Assembly: GCF_000495795.1 (NCBI RefSeq)
Contig: NZ_AWGD01000019.1
Location: 62,001-126,000 of the forward strand
Reading direction: 5' to 3'
From: Asticcacaulis sp. AC460
GTDB lineage: Bacteria; Pseudomonadota; Alphaproteobacteria; Caulobacterales; Caulobacteraceae
DNA: 64,000 nt
Shown here: piece after piece, positions 27,101-37,135 of the stretch
Layout: each line of letters starts with the position of its first letter
Numbering within the stretch: the first letter of the stretch is position 1
The notes under the pieces: model-generated
Databases searched by the model: none
What the model was told of the DNA's origin: nothing
What the model saw: the letters and a program-made list of their open reading frames with translations, nothing else
Translations under genes and position numbers: made by a program

Positions 27101-29363
27101 CGGCAACAGCCTGACCGGCAACAGCGGCGGCAATGTTCTGGATGGCGGCGCCGGCGCGGACACCCTGGCCGGAGGGCTGGGCGACGACACCTATGTCGTC
27201 GACAACACCGGCGACAAGGTCATCGAGGCGTCGGGCGAAGGCAATGACCTGATCCTGTCGTCGGTCACCTACAGCCTGAACGGACGGACGGTAGAAGCCC
27301 TGACCCTGACCGGGACGGCCCATATTGACGCCACCGGTAACTCCCTGGCCAACAGCCTGTTCGGCAATGGCGGCAACAATGTGCTGGACGGCGGCGCCGG
27401 CAATGACAGCCTGGACGGCGGGGTGGGCAACGACACCCTGCGCGGCGGCAGCGGCAACGACACCTTCGTTATCGACAGCGCGCTGGACGTGATCGAGGAC
27501 AGCGGCGGCGTCGAGCTGGTGCGGGCGTCGTTCAGCTACGGCCTGGCAGCGGGACTGGAAAACCTGGTTCTGACCGGAACGGCCGCGATCATTGGCACCG
27601 GCAACGCGCTCAACAACAGCCTGACCGGTAATTCGGCTGGCAATATCCTGGATGGCGGCGCCGGCAATGACACCCTGGCCGGCGGGCTGGGCGACGACAC
27701 CTATTATGTCGACTCCACCGGGGACAAGGTAATCGAGGCTGCCGGCGAAGGCCGCGACGAGGTCCGGGCCTCGGTCAGCTATTCGCTGGCGGGTCAGGTG
27801 ATCGAGGCGTTGGTGCTGACCGGCGCGGCGAACCTGTCGGGTACCGGCAACGGCGTTAACAACCTGATAGTAGGTAACGACGGCCATAATGTGCTGGACG
27901 GCGGCGCCGGCAACGACACCCTGCAAGGCGGCGCCGGCGACGACACCTATTACGTCCAGTCGTCCGGCGATGTCATCATCGACACGTCAGGTTTCAATCG
28001 CGTCTTCGCGTCGGTAAGCCACAGCTTGACCGCAGGCTTCACCGGACAGCTTACCCTGACCGGGACGTCCGATATCAACGCCACGGGCAGCGAGGTGAGC
28101 AATATACTGACCGGCAATACCGGCAATAACCGGCTGGATGGCGGCGGCGGCGTCGACATCATGGAAGGTGGCGGTGGCAACGATACCTTTGTCGTTAACT
28201 CCGTCAATGACACCATCACGGGCGGCGGCGATGGCGGCGACCTCATCGAAGCCGCGGTGTCCTTCAGCCTCAGCCCGGCTTACCTGGCCGCCCTGCGTTT
28301 AATCGGAGCGGGCAATATCGACGCCACCGGGAACCATTTCGACAATGCTCTCACCGGCAATGCCGGCAATAACCGCCTGGACGGTGGCGCCGGCAACGAC
28401 ACCCTGGAAGGCGGGGCAGGCGCGGACAGCTTCTATGTCGATTCAGCTTTCGACCAGATCGTCGACGGAAGTCCGGACGACCAGATATTCGCCTCCGTGT
28501 CCTGGACGCTGCAAGGCGGCAGCGCCTTCGCCCTGCATCTGACGGGTTCCGGCGATCTCTCCGCCACCGGGAATGGTCTCGCCAACCTGCTTACCGGCAA
28601 TGCCGGCAACAATGTGCTGGATGGTGGTTTGGGGCCCGATACCCTGATGGGTGGAGACGGCAACGACACCTATCATGTCGATCCCTGGGAGGATGTTGTC
28701 AGCGACAGTTACGGCGACAATCTGATCCTGGCTTCGGGCACGATCAGCCTCGGCAACGACTTTGCCGGCGGCGTGACGCTCCAGGAGGGTGGATATTACA
28801 ACGCCACGGGCAACGCCTGGAACAACTACCTGACGGGCAACACCGGCAACAATCTGCTGGACGGTGGCATGGGCGAGGATACCCTGGCCGGCGGGGGCGG
28901 CAGCGACACCTATTTTATCGACTCAGCTTTTGACATCATTGTGGGCGGTGATGGGGATGACCATGTCTTCGCCGCCGTCAGCTACAGCCTGGAGCCGGAC
29001 TCCATTGGTAATCTGACCCTGATCGGATGGGACGGCCTTTCGGCGACCGGTAACGGTTCCAACAACACGTTGAACGGCAACCTCGGCAATAACCTCCTCA
29101 ACGGCAAGGGCGGGGACGATCTCCTGACCGGTGGTCTGGGCGCGGACACCTTCCAGTTCGAGCTGGACTGGGGCTGGAACACCATTACAGATCTCCACGG
29201 CTTCGAAAACGACATGATCGATGTCAGCGCCATTACCCACGGTACGGTGGCGACGGATGCCGTGTTGCAGAACGGAGGCGACATCAACATCCAGCTCGGC
29301 GCCACGACGATCATCGTCTTGAACGCTTCGGTCGGCGACGTGCTGGCGCACATGATCTGGTAA
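24186..29363 (+). CDS. Giant RTX protein with three N-terminal phage tail-collar domains
   Basis: A 1,725-residue protein. After about 80 Ala/Thr-rich residues come three tail-collar (microcystin-dependent/phage fibre) domains, near residues 83-162, 225-292 and 351-418; the last two carry the hallmark RYGGNGVTTFALPDLRGR and TYGGNGTTNFALPNLVGR. From about 443 to 1655 there are 14 modules of roughly 85 residues, each with calcium-binding nonapeptides (GGAGNDTLxGGAGDDTY) and an ENLxLTG strand. The last five modules are degenerate. There is no Sec signal peptide; the C-terminus (DVLAHMIW) matches the RTX neighbours. A surface or secreted adhesin is my inference. Confidence 0.88.
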   Translation: MRSYTSIDTSGLLSGTSLATTPAADSQWQEIETSAPVARAAVTEYVPADAATTAAPAEAPAAIVGALTSPSNYQAGLVLNQSVVALGAFSYTNGMFYIAAVRTFAGNFTMADAYAANGALLTYQQNQILGIMLNNAYGGDWSNNFNLPNLIGRTVTGSDGYYGWQYGSASMGTLYKLDNYVSQGAPRLQADNYEPSLVMHYGINVAGLDPSQENFPATAEVTGAVRPFAGFALPDGWMKCYGQVLNIADYAALYAVLGTRYGGNGVTTFALPDLRGRTVVGAGNGVAVGTVMGSSNVVITNANLPVAMGGGGEGFDNRQPSLALQYLIAVHGDFPVRNGVALGEYLALGEIVAFAGNSVPSGFLPCDGRLLPIAQNTALFSILGTTYGGNGTTNFALPNLVGRNIVGAGTGFNVGQLVGSNTTTLALSDIPGLNFSGFYNDNALYGGDNNDTINGWEGQDALTGNNGNDSLIGSAGHDTLDGGLGDDTLTGGEGDDVFIIDTVSDLIQEAAGEGNDTVRTSLTWTLQNDVENLVLTGSASVNGTGNAANNALTGNSGNNVLEGGTGNDTLDGGGGTDTLKGGEGDDVFVVDTASDVLEDSGGNDTIRSSLTWVLQNGYENLVLTGSGHINGTGTALNNTLTGNLGNNVLDGGAGNDTLSGGAGDDTYYVDAAGDQVIEASGAGRDSVIASVTYSLAGQSAENLTLTGSAHLNATGNDLDNALTGNSGNNVLDGGAGNDVLTGGAGNDTMTGGAGDDTFYVDAAGDKVIEASGQGRDTVIAGVSFSLAGQVIENLILTGTGHLNGTGNGVGNALTGNSGNNVLDGGLGSDSLDGGAGNDTLKGGAGDDTFVVDSLADVVEEADGGGIDTIQSSLSWTLGAAFENLTLTGTANISGTGNDLNNVISGNGGANTLSGGAGDDTYYVDNIGDKVLEQSGKGKDLIYASVSYSLAGQVVENLILTGGANINATGNSLGNSLTGNSGGNVLDGGAGADTLAGGLGDDTYVVDNTGDKVIEASGEGNDLILSSVTYSLNGRTVEALTLTGTAHIDATGNSLANSLFGNGGNNVLDGGAGNDSLDGGVGNDTLRGGSGNDTFVIDSALDVIEDSGGVELVRASFSYGLAAGLENLVLTGTAAIIGTGNALNNSLTGNSAGNILDGGAGNDTLAGGLGDDTYYVDSTGDKVIEAAGEGRDEVRASVSYSLAGQVIEALVLTGAANLSGTGNGVNNLIVGNDGHNVLDGGAGNDTLQGGAGDDTYYVQSSGDVIIDTSGFNRVFASVSHSLTAGFTGQLTLTGTSDINATGSEVSNILTGNTGNNRLDGGGGVDIMEGGGGNDTFVVNSVNDTITGGGDGGDLIEAAVSFSLSPAYLAALRLIGAGNIDATGNHFDNALTGNAGNNRLDGGAGNDTLEGGAGADSFYVDSAFDQIVDGSPDDQIFASVSWTLQGGSAFALHLTGSGDLSATGNGLANLLTGNAGNNVLDGGLGPDTLMGGDGNDTYHVDPWEDVVSDSYGDNLILASGTISLGNDFAGGVTLQEGGYYNATGNAWNNYLTGNTGNNLLDGGMGEDTLAGGGGSDTYFIDSAFDIIVGGDGDDHVFAAVSYSLEPDSIGNLTLIGWDGLSATGNGSNNTLNGNLGNNLLNGKGGDDLLTGGLGADTFQFELDWGWNTITDLHGFENDMIDVSAITHGTVATDAVLQNGGDINIQLGATTIIVLNASVGDVLAHMIW

Positions 29364-29385
29364 GCGTCCCGGGAAGGGCGGCGCT

Positions 29386-30342
29386 TTACCCTGCCTTGAT
29401 CAGCGTACCGGCGCCGTGTTCGGTGAACAATTCGACCAGCATGGCGTGGGGACGGCGGCCGTCCAGGATGACCACGGCTTCGACGCCCGATTCCACCGCG
29501 GCAATCGCGGTTTCCAGCTTGGGGATCATTCCGCCCGACGCCACGCCGCTTTCGATCAGCCCGCGCGCTTCTGTGACGGTCAGCTGACGGATCAGTTCCT
29601 TGTTCTCGTCCAGCACGCCGATAATGTCGGTCAGCAACAGCATGCGCTTGGCATTCAGCTTGCCCGCCACGGCGCCGGCCACCGTGTCGGCGTTGATGTT
29701 GAAGGTCTGGCCCTCGTCCGACACGCCGATCGGGGCGATCACCGGAACATAGTCATGGTTGGGATCGCCGATCAGGGTGCGGATCAGCTTGTCGTCGACC
29801 ACCTTGGGCTCACCGACATAGCCGAGATCGACGATCTGTTCGATCATCGACTCGGGGTCCTTCCGGGTCCGGGTGGCCTTTTCGACCAGCAGCAGGCCGG
29901 CGTCCTTACCCGACAGGCCGACGCCGCGGACATCGGCTTCCTGGCCGGCGCGGGTGATCCAACTGGCGATTTCCTTGTTGACCGCGCCCGACAGCACCAT
30001 TTCGGCGATTTCCATGGTGGCGTTATCGGTCACGCGCAGGCCGTCGACGAAGGTCGATTTGACCCCGGCGCGGCCCAGCATGGCCGAAATCTGCGGACCG
30101 CCGCCATGGACCACGATCGGATGGATGCCCAGCAGCTTCAGCAGGACGATATCCGAGGCGAACAGTTTCGCGGTCGCTTCCTCACCCATGGCGTGGCCGC
30201 CGTATTTCACGACGACGATTTCGCGGTCATAGATCTGAATGAAGGGAAGGGCTTCGGCCAGGGTTTTGGCGGTGGCCCAGCCCTTTTCCTCTTCTTCGGT
30301 GTAGGTGGCGTCGGAAGTTATCTTGGTCATGGCGCGCGCCAT
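29386..30342 (-). CDS. argB: Acetylglutamate kinase
   Basis: A 318-residue amino-acid kinase. The ATP/acetylglutamate site begins [11 protein letters not shown], with [16 protein letters not shown], then [31 protein letters not shown] and [34 protein letters not shown]. It catalyses the second step of arginine synthesis. An ATG at 30330 is an alternative start. It is the only housekeeping gene between 24,186 and 49,147, on the opposite strand to the RTX genes on either side; its end is 22 bp from the end of the collar-RTX gene. Confidence 0.95.
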   Translation of the reverse strand: MARAMTKITSDATYTEEEEKGWATAKTLAEALPFIQIYDREIVVVKYGGHAMGEEATAKLFASDIVLLKLLGIHPIVVHGGGPQISAMLGRAGVKSTFVDGLRVTDNATMEIAEMVLSGAVNKEIASWITRAGQEADVRGVGLSGKDAGLLLVEKATRTRKDPESMIEQIVDLGYVGEPKVVDDKLIRTLIGDPNHDYVPVIAPIGVSDEGQTFNINADTVAGAVAGKLNAKRMLLLTDIIGVLDENKELIRQLTVTEARGLIESGVASGGMIPKLETAIAAVESGVEAVVILDGRRPHAMLVELFTEHGAGTLIKAG

Positions 30343-30464
30343 AGCTGAGAAGTTTTACGCTGTCATCACAGAATAATACAAAAGCCATAGTTTCGGACCT
30401 GGCTTGACCCGGTCCTGCGCCGGGACTAGCCTTATCCTACCGCAATCGACCGCTGGAGGGTGCC

Positions 30465-32582
30465 ATGCCCGTTGTGTCCGATTATACCGCGTTGTTATCC
30501 GGAGATTCCTGGAACGGCCTGGAGCAGAGCAGCGCCCCGGCCATCGTCACCTTCAGCTTTGCCGCCGTCGCCCTGCCCACAGACCTGTCGGTCATGGGAC
30601 CTGACGCCTATGCCACCTTCCTGGCGCTCAGCAACGCCCAGCGCGATCAGGCCCGCGCCGCCATGCAGGAATGGGCGGCCGCCTGCGGTGTCACCGCCGT
30701 CGAGGTCGCGGCCGGCAATTCCGACATCACCTTCTCGTCCTACGATTTCTCGGCCTCGCCCTATAACGGCCGTGACGGTGTCGGCTTTTATCCCTTCGGC
30801 GACTGGAACTATTACAGCTATCCGCATTTTTTCGACGGCGGCTTCGATGTCGCCGGCCATGTCCTGCTGAACACGGATTCGACCAGCGGCGGCCTGTTCA
30901 ACTACGGCCTGCTGTTGCACGAAATCGGCCATGCCCTGGGCTTCAAGCATCCTACCGAGGTCTTCACCAACTACGCCTCGGGCGTCACTCACGACCAGGT
31001 CCTGGCCGGCGACAACGGCAGCGACACCATCATGACGCAGCAGCCGGGCGGGCCGCAGCACCTGACGGCGCTGGATATCGCCGCCGCCCAGCACGTTTAC
31101 GGCACCAATGCCCAGGACGGCAGCCAGTATGCCGCCTGGGCCTACAATGCCGGGACGAACAGCTTCACCTTTACCGCCAAAACGGCCGGCGGGTTCACGC
31201 GGGTTTCGGCGGTCGACGACCTGGTCACCGGTTCGGCCAATGGCGACGAGGTTGTCGGGCTGACCGGCAACGATACGTTGAACGGCCTGGGTGGCGCCGA
31301 CGAAATGTTCGGCGGCAAGGGCAATGACCGGCTGGACGGCGGGACGGGCAATGATACCCTTTACGGCGGCAAGGGGGACGACACGCTTGTGGTCGAGAGT
31401 CTGTCGGACTCGACCGTCGAATTTGCCGGCGAAGGGACTGACACAGTCGAAGCCGGCCGCAGCTGGGTGCTGGCGGCGGAGATCGAGAACCTGATCCTGA
31501 CGGGCAGCGGAAACTCTTACGGCACCGGCAACGGGCTGAACAATGTCCTGACCGGCAATACCGGTGGCAACGCACTGGATGGCGGAACCGGCGCTGATAC
31601 CATGTCGGGTGGCGCGGGCAACGATTTCTATTATGTCGACACGGCCGGCGACAGGGTCATCGAAAGCAGCGGTCAGGGGACAGACCTGATCTTTTCCAGC
31701 ATCAGCTACAGCCTGGTCGGCCAGGTGGTCGAGAACCTGATCCTGACGGGCGCCGGTGACATCACGGGCACGGGTAACAGCCTGAGCAATCTCCTGACCG
31801 GCAACAACGCGCATAATGTTCTGAACGGCGGGACGGGCAACGATACCCTGTCCGGCCTGATGGGTGACGATACCTTCTATGTCGATGCCGTCGGCGACAA
31901 GGTGATCGAACTCAACGGCCAGGGAACGGACACCATCTTCGCCAGCGTCACCTACGACCTGGCCGGGCGCTATGTCGAAACCCTGACCCTGACCGGGACG
32001 GCCCATATCAACGCCACCGGCAATTCGTTGGCCAACGCGCTGAACGGCAATGCCGGCAACAATGTGCTGGACGGCGGGGGCGGCAACGATACCCTGAGCG
32101 GCGGTCTGGGCAACGACACCTATTATGTCCAGACGGCCGGCGACAAGGTCGTCGAACTGGGCGGGGAGGGGACCGATGTCATCTTTTCGAGCGTCACCTA
32201 TTCCCTTAGCGGCCGCTATGCCGAGACCCTGACCCTGACGGGTTCGGCCCACATCAACGCGACCGGCAATTCGCTGGCCAACGCCCTGAACGGCAATGAC
32301 GGCAACAATATCCTCAATGGCAAGGGTGGCGCGGATGTCCTGAGTGGCGGCCTTGGTGCGGATATTTTCCTGTTCGAAACCGGAAGCGGCGCCGACACGA
32401 TCGGCGATTTTTCCGCCGTCCAGGGCGATACGATCGACGTCCATGCCTATACCGGCGGGACCGCCAATGCCGGCCTTGTCACCCAGAACGGTGGCGATGT
32501 CGTGATCACCCTGGGCGGCGGCAACGTCATCATCGTCCAGAGCGCCGTGCGGGCCGATGTGCTGACACACATCGTCTGGTAA
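30465..32582 (+). CDS. RTX metallopeptidase, serralysin-like (M10), shortest paralogue
   Basis: A 705-residue protein. The zinc site is LLHEIGHALGFKHP (His152, Glu153, His156, His162), the HExxHxxGxxH of M10 metzincins. The expected Met-turn SxMxY is altered to DTIMTQQ, which keeps the Met but lacks the Tyr. The catalytic domain ends with HLTALDIAAAQHVYG. Four RTX/LTG modules follow, then a secretion end (DVLTHIVW). No Sec signal is present, as expected for type I secretion. Its next paralogue begins 57 bp downstream on the same strand. Confidence 0.9.
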   Translation: MPVVSDYTALLSGDSWNGLEQSSAPAIVTFSFAAVALPTDLSVMGPDAYATFLALSNAQRDQARAAMQEWAAACGVTAVEVAAGNSDITFSSYDFSASPYNGRDGVGFYPFGDWNYYSYPHFFDGGFDVAGHVLLNTDSTSGGLFNYGLLLHEIGHALGFKHPTEVFTNYASGVTHDQVLAGDNGSDTIMTQQPGGPQHLTALDIAAAQHVYGTNAQDGSQYAAWAYNAGTNSFTFTAKTAGGFTRVSAVDDLVTGSANGDEVVGLTGNDTLNGLGGADEMFGGKGNDRLDGGTGNDTLYGGKGDDTLVVESLSDSTVEFAGEGTDTVEAGRSWVLAAEIENLILTGSGNSYGTGNGLNNVLTGNTGGNALDGGTGADTMSGGAGNDFYYVDTAGDRVIESSGQGTDLIFSSISYSLVGQVVENLILTGAGDITGTGNSLSNLLTGNNAHNVLNGGTGNDTLSGLMGDDTFYVDAVGDKVIELNGQGTDTIFASVTYDLAGRYVETLTLTGTAHINATGNSLANALNGNAGNNVLDGGGGNDTLSGGLGNDTYYVQTAGDKVVELGGEGTDVIFSSVTYSLSGRYAETLTLTGSAHINATGNSLANALNGNDGNNILNGKGGADVLSGGLGADIFLFETGSGADTIGDFSAVQGDTIDVHAYTGGTANAGLVTQNGGDVVITLGGGNVIIVQSAVRADVLTHIVW

Positions 32583-32639
32583 TGCCCGGTTAACTGTCGG
32601 TGGTATTATGCGACTCATCCCCCTGTTTAGAGTCTGGAG

Positions 32640-35600
32640 ATGGGTATGGCGTGGTTCCTGCGCGACGAGTCTGATGGCGCTGTTGCGCTGAACCCGGTGA
32701 CCGCCGCGCCCCTGGCGACCTTGTCCCTGATGTCGGCGACCCTGACACCGTCAACGTCGGCGACGGCCGCTGACGCCCCCGACGCAACCGAAAGCGCACC
32801 CCCCGGCATCAACGCAGGATCGCACGCCGGCCTGTCGGAGGTCATGACCTATACCCGCGACCTGGTCGACGGACGCTACGAATATACCGGCAATCAACTG
32901 GTCGATGCCGTCCTGTTCGGGCCGCGGTGGACGGTGACCACCATCACCTTCAGCTTCCCGGCCACCGCAGAATTCTACGAGACGCCCTATTACCAGCCGG
33001 GCCACCTGGCCAACCACATCCCGTTCAACGCCGCCCAGCAAACCGCCGCACGCTACGCCTTCTCCCTGCTGGCCAGCTACACCGGCCTGACCTTTACGGA
33101 GGTGACCGAAAGCGCCGACACCCACGGCATTATTCGCATGTCCCAGACCAATGACGACGCGACCCTGCCGTCGGCCGAAGGCAACTTCCCGGGCTCGGAC
33201 GCATCCGACGGTGATATCTGGTTCGGCGACAACAACCAGCCCTTCTACCTGACTCCGGCCATCGGCAACTGGGGCCAGGCCACCATGATGCACGAAATCG
33301 GCCACACCATGGGACTGAAGCATGGCCATCAGGACTATACCGGTCTGGATCTGACCAACGGCGGGTATCTCGACGGACCGGGGCCGCATTACGGCACGGC
33401 GGCCCTTCCGGCCAACAAGGACGGCTGGGCATGGTCGCTCATGACCTATCGCTCGGCGCCGGGATACACTGCGAATTTCCAGGGCGACCGCTACAACCAG
33501 CCGCAAACCTATATGCAGGCCGACATCGCCGCGCTGCAATTCATGTACGGCGCCAACTTCACCACCAACGCGACGGACTCGGTCTATACCTTCAGCGCCA
33601 CCACGGGTGAGATGTTCATCAACGGCGTCGGCCAGGGCACGCCCGAAATCAATGCCGCCACCGGTATCGGCAAGATCTTCCGGACGATCTGGGACGGCAA
33701 CGGCATCGACACCTACAACCTGGTCAACTTTGGCGACAACCAGACGATCGACCTGCGTCCGGGCCAGTTCTCGACCTTCAGCCAGGCGCAACTGGGCGAC
33801 TCACGGCCGCTTACGGCGGGCTTTTCCGCTCAGCCGGGCAATATCGCCAACGCTCTGCTGTACCAGGGTGATGTCCGCTCGCTGATCGAAAACGCCATTG
33901 CCGGTTCGGGCAACGACATCCTGATCGGCAACCAGGCCGCCAACGCCCTGACCGGCAATGACGGCAACGATGTCCTGGACGGCGGCGCGGGCGACGATGT
34001 GCTGACCGGTGGGGCCGGTGACGACACCTATGGCGTGGACGCCGTGGGCGATGCCGTCGTCGAAATGTCCGGCCAGGGCACCGACCTGGTCGCCGCGACG
34101 ATCAGCTACACCCTGGGCGAAGAGCTTGAAAACCTGACCCTGACCGGTACGGGTAACATTGACGGCACGGGCAACGGCCTGGCCAACCGCATCACCGGCG
34201 GCGCCGGCAGCAATATCCTGAACGGGCTGGACGGCAACGATACCCTGATCGGCAGCTACGACTACCGGACACCGGCCCAGACGATCGACGAGATCAATCT
34301 GGCGACCCACAATACCATCGCCACCGCCCTGGCCCTGTCGGGCTTCGGCGTCAACAGCGATCCCGATATCGCCGATGCGACGACGGCGCCGCATGTCACC
34401 GTCATAGGCAACGGCGCCGGCGGCACCTACGACATGTACAGCTTCGTGGTCGAGACCGTTGGCGTCGTCGGCACCTTCGACATCGACCTGACAGCGGTTC
34501 TGGACAGCTTCATCGAACTCTACGACGCGTCGGGCACACGTCTGGCCTATAATGACGATGCCGCCGTCATCGACAGCGCCGGCGGCAGCTACGCCGCCAA
34601 CGACTCGCTGCTCAGCTATACATTTGCCGCGGCGGGGACCTACTACATCCGGGTCGGGCGGTTCGTGAACGCCACCACGTCGGCGGTGCTGCTGGCGGGC
34701 CACAGTTACACCCTTCAGGTCTCGCTGGCGGGCAATACCCCGCCGCCGCTGCTGGACGGCAACGACACCATGGACGGCGGAGACGGTGAAGATAGCCTGA
34801 ACGGTGGCCTGGGGAGTGATTGGCTCGACGGCGGCGCCGGGATCGATGCGCTGAATGGCGGCGTCGGCAACGACACCTATGTCGTCGACAGCCCCGACGA
34901 CGCGGTCACCGAAGCGGCGAACGCAGGCAACGACACCGTTCTCTCGTCGGTTACATGGTCGCTGGCCGGCCGAGAGATCGAGAACCTGACCCTGATAGGT
35001 ACAAGCGATATCGACGCCACCGGCAATGCCACGTCCAATGTTCTGACCGGCAATGGCGGTCACAACCACCTGGACGGCGGCGACAGCGCGGACAGCCTGG
35101 CCGGCGGCGCGGGCAACGACACCTATGTCGTCGGTACCGGCGATCTGGTGACGGAGCTGGACGGTGAAGGCACGGATACCGTCCTGTCGGCGATCACCTG
35201 GACCTTGTCGAGCGAGGTCGAGGCCCTGACCCTGACGGGGAACGGCGATGTCGATGGCACCGGCAACGGGCTGGCGAATGCCGTGACCGGCAATGACGGC
35301 GCCAATCATCTCAACGGCGGCGATGGTGACGACACTTTGACGGGCGGAGCCGGCTCCGACAGCCTGGCCGGTGGCGGCGGTAACGACAGCTATGTCGTCG
35401 AAACCGGCGATGTGGTGACGGAACTGGCCGGTGAGGGCACGGATACGGTCGTGTCGGCGGTGACCTGGACCCTAGCGGACGAGGTCGAGATCCTGACCCT
35501 GACGGGCGCCGCTGACATCGACGGCAGCGGCAATACCGGCAACAACCTTCTGACAGGCAATACCGGCGCCAATCGCCTGGATGGCGGCGCCGGCAATGAC

Positions 35601-36905
35601 AGCCTGACCGCCCTGGGGGGCCATGACTGGCTGGAGGGCGGCAGCGGCGCCGACAGTATGGTGGGCGGCCTGGGCGACGACACCTATGTCGTCGACGATG
35701 CTGGCGACGTGGTCAGCGAACTCAGCAGCCAAGGCAGCGACACGGTCCGGTCATCGATCACCTTTAGCCTGATCGGCAAGCAGGTCGAGACGCTGGTGCT
35801 GACGGGCGTAGCGGCGATCAATGCCACGGGCAACAGCTTCAACAATCTGGTCACGGGCAATGACGCCGGCAATGTGCTCAACGGCAGCACCGGTAGTGAT
35901 ACCCTGGCCGGTATGGGCGGCAACGACTCGCTGATTGGCGGGGTTGGCGCGGACTCCCTGGCCGGCGGCCTGGGTGACGACACCTATGTCGTCGACGATA
36001 TCGCTGACGCCACCTTCGAGGCTGACGGTGAAGGCACGGACCTGATCCAGACGGCCCTGGGCTGGACCTTAAGCGACCAGATCGAGAACCTCACCCTGAC
36101 CGGATCGGCCGCGGTCAATGCCACAGGCAACGGTCTGGGCAATGTTCTGACCGGCAATTCCGGCGCCAACCGCCTGGACGGTGGAGCGGGCGCCGACAGC
36201 CTGGCCGGCGGCGGCGGGAACGACACCTATGTCGTCGACACGGCAGGCGATGTTATTACGGAGACCTCCGGCGCCGGTACCGACCTGGTGGAGACGGCCC
36301 TCAGCCACACCCTGGCGGCCAATGTCGAGAACCTGACCCTGACGGGCGGCGCCGCCATCGACGGCACCGGAAATGGGCTGAACAATGTGCTGACCGGCAA
36401 TGGCGGCAACAACGTCCTGACCGGCGGGGCGGGCAATGACACTTACTATGTCCAGAACACCGGCGACAATGTCGTCGAACTGGGAAGCGGCGGTACCGAC
36501 GTCATCTATTCGACGGTAACCTATTCACTGAATGCCCGCTACGCCGAGACCATTATCCTCACGGGTTCGGCCAATACCAACGCCACGGGCAACAGCCTGG
36601 CCAACACCCTGACCGGCAATGACGGCGTCAATACGCTGAACGGCAAGGGCGGGGCGGATATCCTGACCGGAGGTCTGGGCGCGGATATCTTCCTGTTCGA
36701 CATCGGAAGCGGGGCCGACACCGTCATCGACTTCGGCGCGGCACAGAACGATATGATCAATATCCACGCCTATACCGTCGGTACCGCCAATGTCGCCCTG
36801 GTCAGCCAGAGCGGCGGCAATGTCGTGATCGCCCTGGGCGGGAGCAACACCATCACATTGCTGAATGCCCTCCAGGCCGACGTCCTGACCCACATGGTGT
36901 GGTAA
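32640..36905 (+). CDS. Giant RTX metallopeptidase, serralysin-like, with one PPC domain
   Basis: A 1,421-residue protein. The N-terminal 60 residues are a short leader or propeptide; the M10 domain carries MHEIGHTMGLKHGH (His218, Glu219, His222, His228) and a standard Met-turn SLMTYRS (Met268). An M10 C-terminal region follows (DTYNLVNFGDNQTIDLRPGQFSTFSQ). A PPC (pre-peptidase C-terminal) domain is inserted near 597-699 (MYSFVVETVGVVGTFDID...GTYYIRVGRF). Eight RTX/LTG modules lead to the end DVLTHMVW. It should be secreted and calcium-stabilised. Confidence 0.92.
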   Translation: MGMAWFLRDESDGAVALNPVTAAPLATLSLMSATLTPSTSATAADAPDATESAPPGINAGSHAGLSEVMTYTRDLVDGRYEYTGNQLVDAVLFGPRWTVTTITFSFPATAEFYETPYYQPGHLANHIPFNAAQQTAARYAFSLLASYTGLTFTEVTESADTHGIIRMSQTNDDATLPSAEGNFPGSDASDGDIWFGDNNQPFYLTPAIGNWGQATMMHEIGHTMGLKHGHQDYTGLDLTNGGYLDGPGPHYGTAALPANKDGWAWSLMTYRSAPGYTANFQGDRYNQPQTYMQADIAALQFMYGANFTTNATDSVYTFSATTGEMFINGVGQGTPEINAATGIGKIFRTIWDGNGIDTYNLVNFGDNQTIDLRPGQFSTFSQAQLGDSRPLTAGFSAQPGNIANALLYQGDVRSLIENAIAGSGNDILIGNQAANALTGNDGNDVLDGGAGDDVLTGGAGDDTYGVDAVGDAVVEMSGQGTDLVAATISYTLGEELENLTLTGTGNIDGTGNGLANRITGGAGSNILNGLDGNDTLIGSYDYRTPAQTIDEINLATHNTIATALALSGFGVNSDPDIADATTAPHVTVIGNGAGGTYDMYSFVVETVGVVGTFDIDLTAVLDSFIELYDASGTRLAYNDDAAVIDSAGGSYAANDSLLSYTFAAAGTYYIRVGRFVNATTSAVLLAGHSYTLQVSLAGNTPPPLLDGNDTMDGGDGEDSLNGGLGSDWLDGGAGIDALNGGVGNDTYVVDSPDDAVTEAANAGNDTVLSSVTWSLAGREIENLTLIGTSDIDATGNATSNVLTGNGGHNHLDGGDSADSLAGGAGNDTYVVGTGDLVTELDGEGTDTVLSAITWTLSSEVEALTLTGNGDVDGTGNGLANAVTGNDGANHLNGGDGDDTLTGGAGSDSLAGGGGNDSYVVETGDVVTELAGEGTDTVVSAVTWTLADEVEILTLTGAADIDGSGNTGNNLLTGNTGANRLDGGAGNDSLTALGGHDWLEGGSGADSMVGGLGDDTYVVDDAGDVVSELSSQGSDTVRSSITFSLIGKQVETLVLTGVAAINATGNSFNNLVTGNDAGNVLNGSTGSDTLAGMGGNDSLIGGVGADSLAGGLGDDTYVVDDIADATFEADGEGTDLIQTALGWTLSDQIENLTLTGSAAVNATGNGLGNVLTGNSGANRLDGGAGADSLAGGGGNDTYVVDTAGDVITETSGAGTDLVETALSHTLAANVENLTLTGGAAIDGTGNGLNNVLTGNGGNNVLTGGAGNDTYYVQNTGDNVVELGSGGTDVIYSTVTYSLNARYAETIILTGSANTNATGNSLANTLTGNDGVNTLNGKGGADILTGGLGADIFLFDIGSGADTVIDFGAAQNDMINIHAYTVGTANVALVSQSGGNVVIALGGSNTITLLNALQADVLTHMVW

Positions 36906-37135
36906 CCACGCCTCATATTTGACAGGCCCCGGCATCAGCGTATCCTTCCCCCAAAGATGAGCGGATATGGGATGGGGAAGCCCCCTTTCTCAGAGGCTGG
37001 CACCGTGCCGCCATGATACGAGATTGCACTTTTTCGCCTGCGGCAAGGTCCTACCGTGACAGCCGAATGGAAATGTGTAGAGTAGGCCACATTGTAACGA
37101 GTTTTCCCTGATTGTTATTTTTGACGGAGGCTGAG

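Noticed and set aside
30495-32618. 707-codon open frame antisense to the shortest RTX peptidase
   Set aside because: Same cause. The sense strand has a complete M10 zinc site and shared C-terminus; the antisense product has neither.
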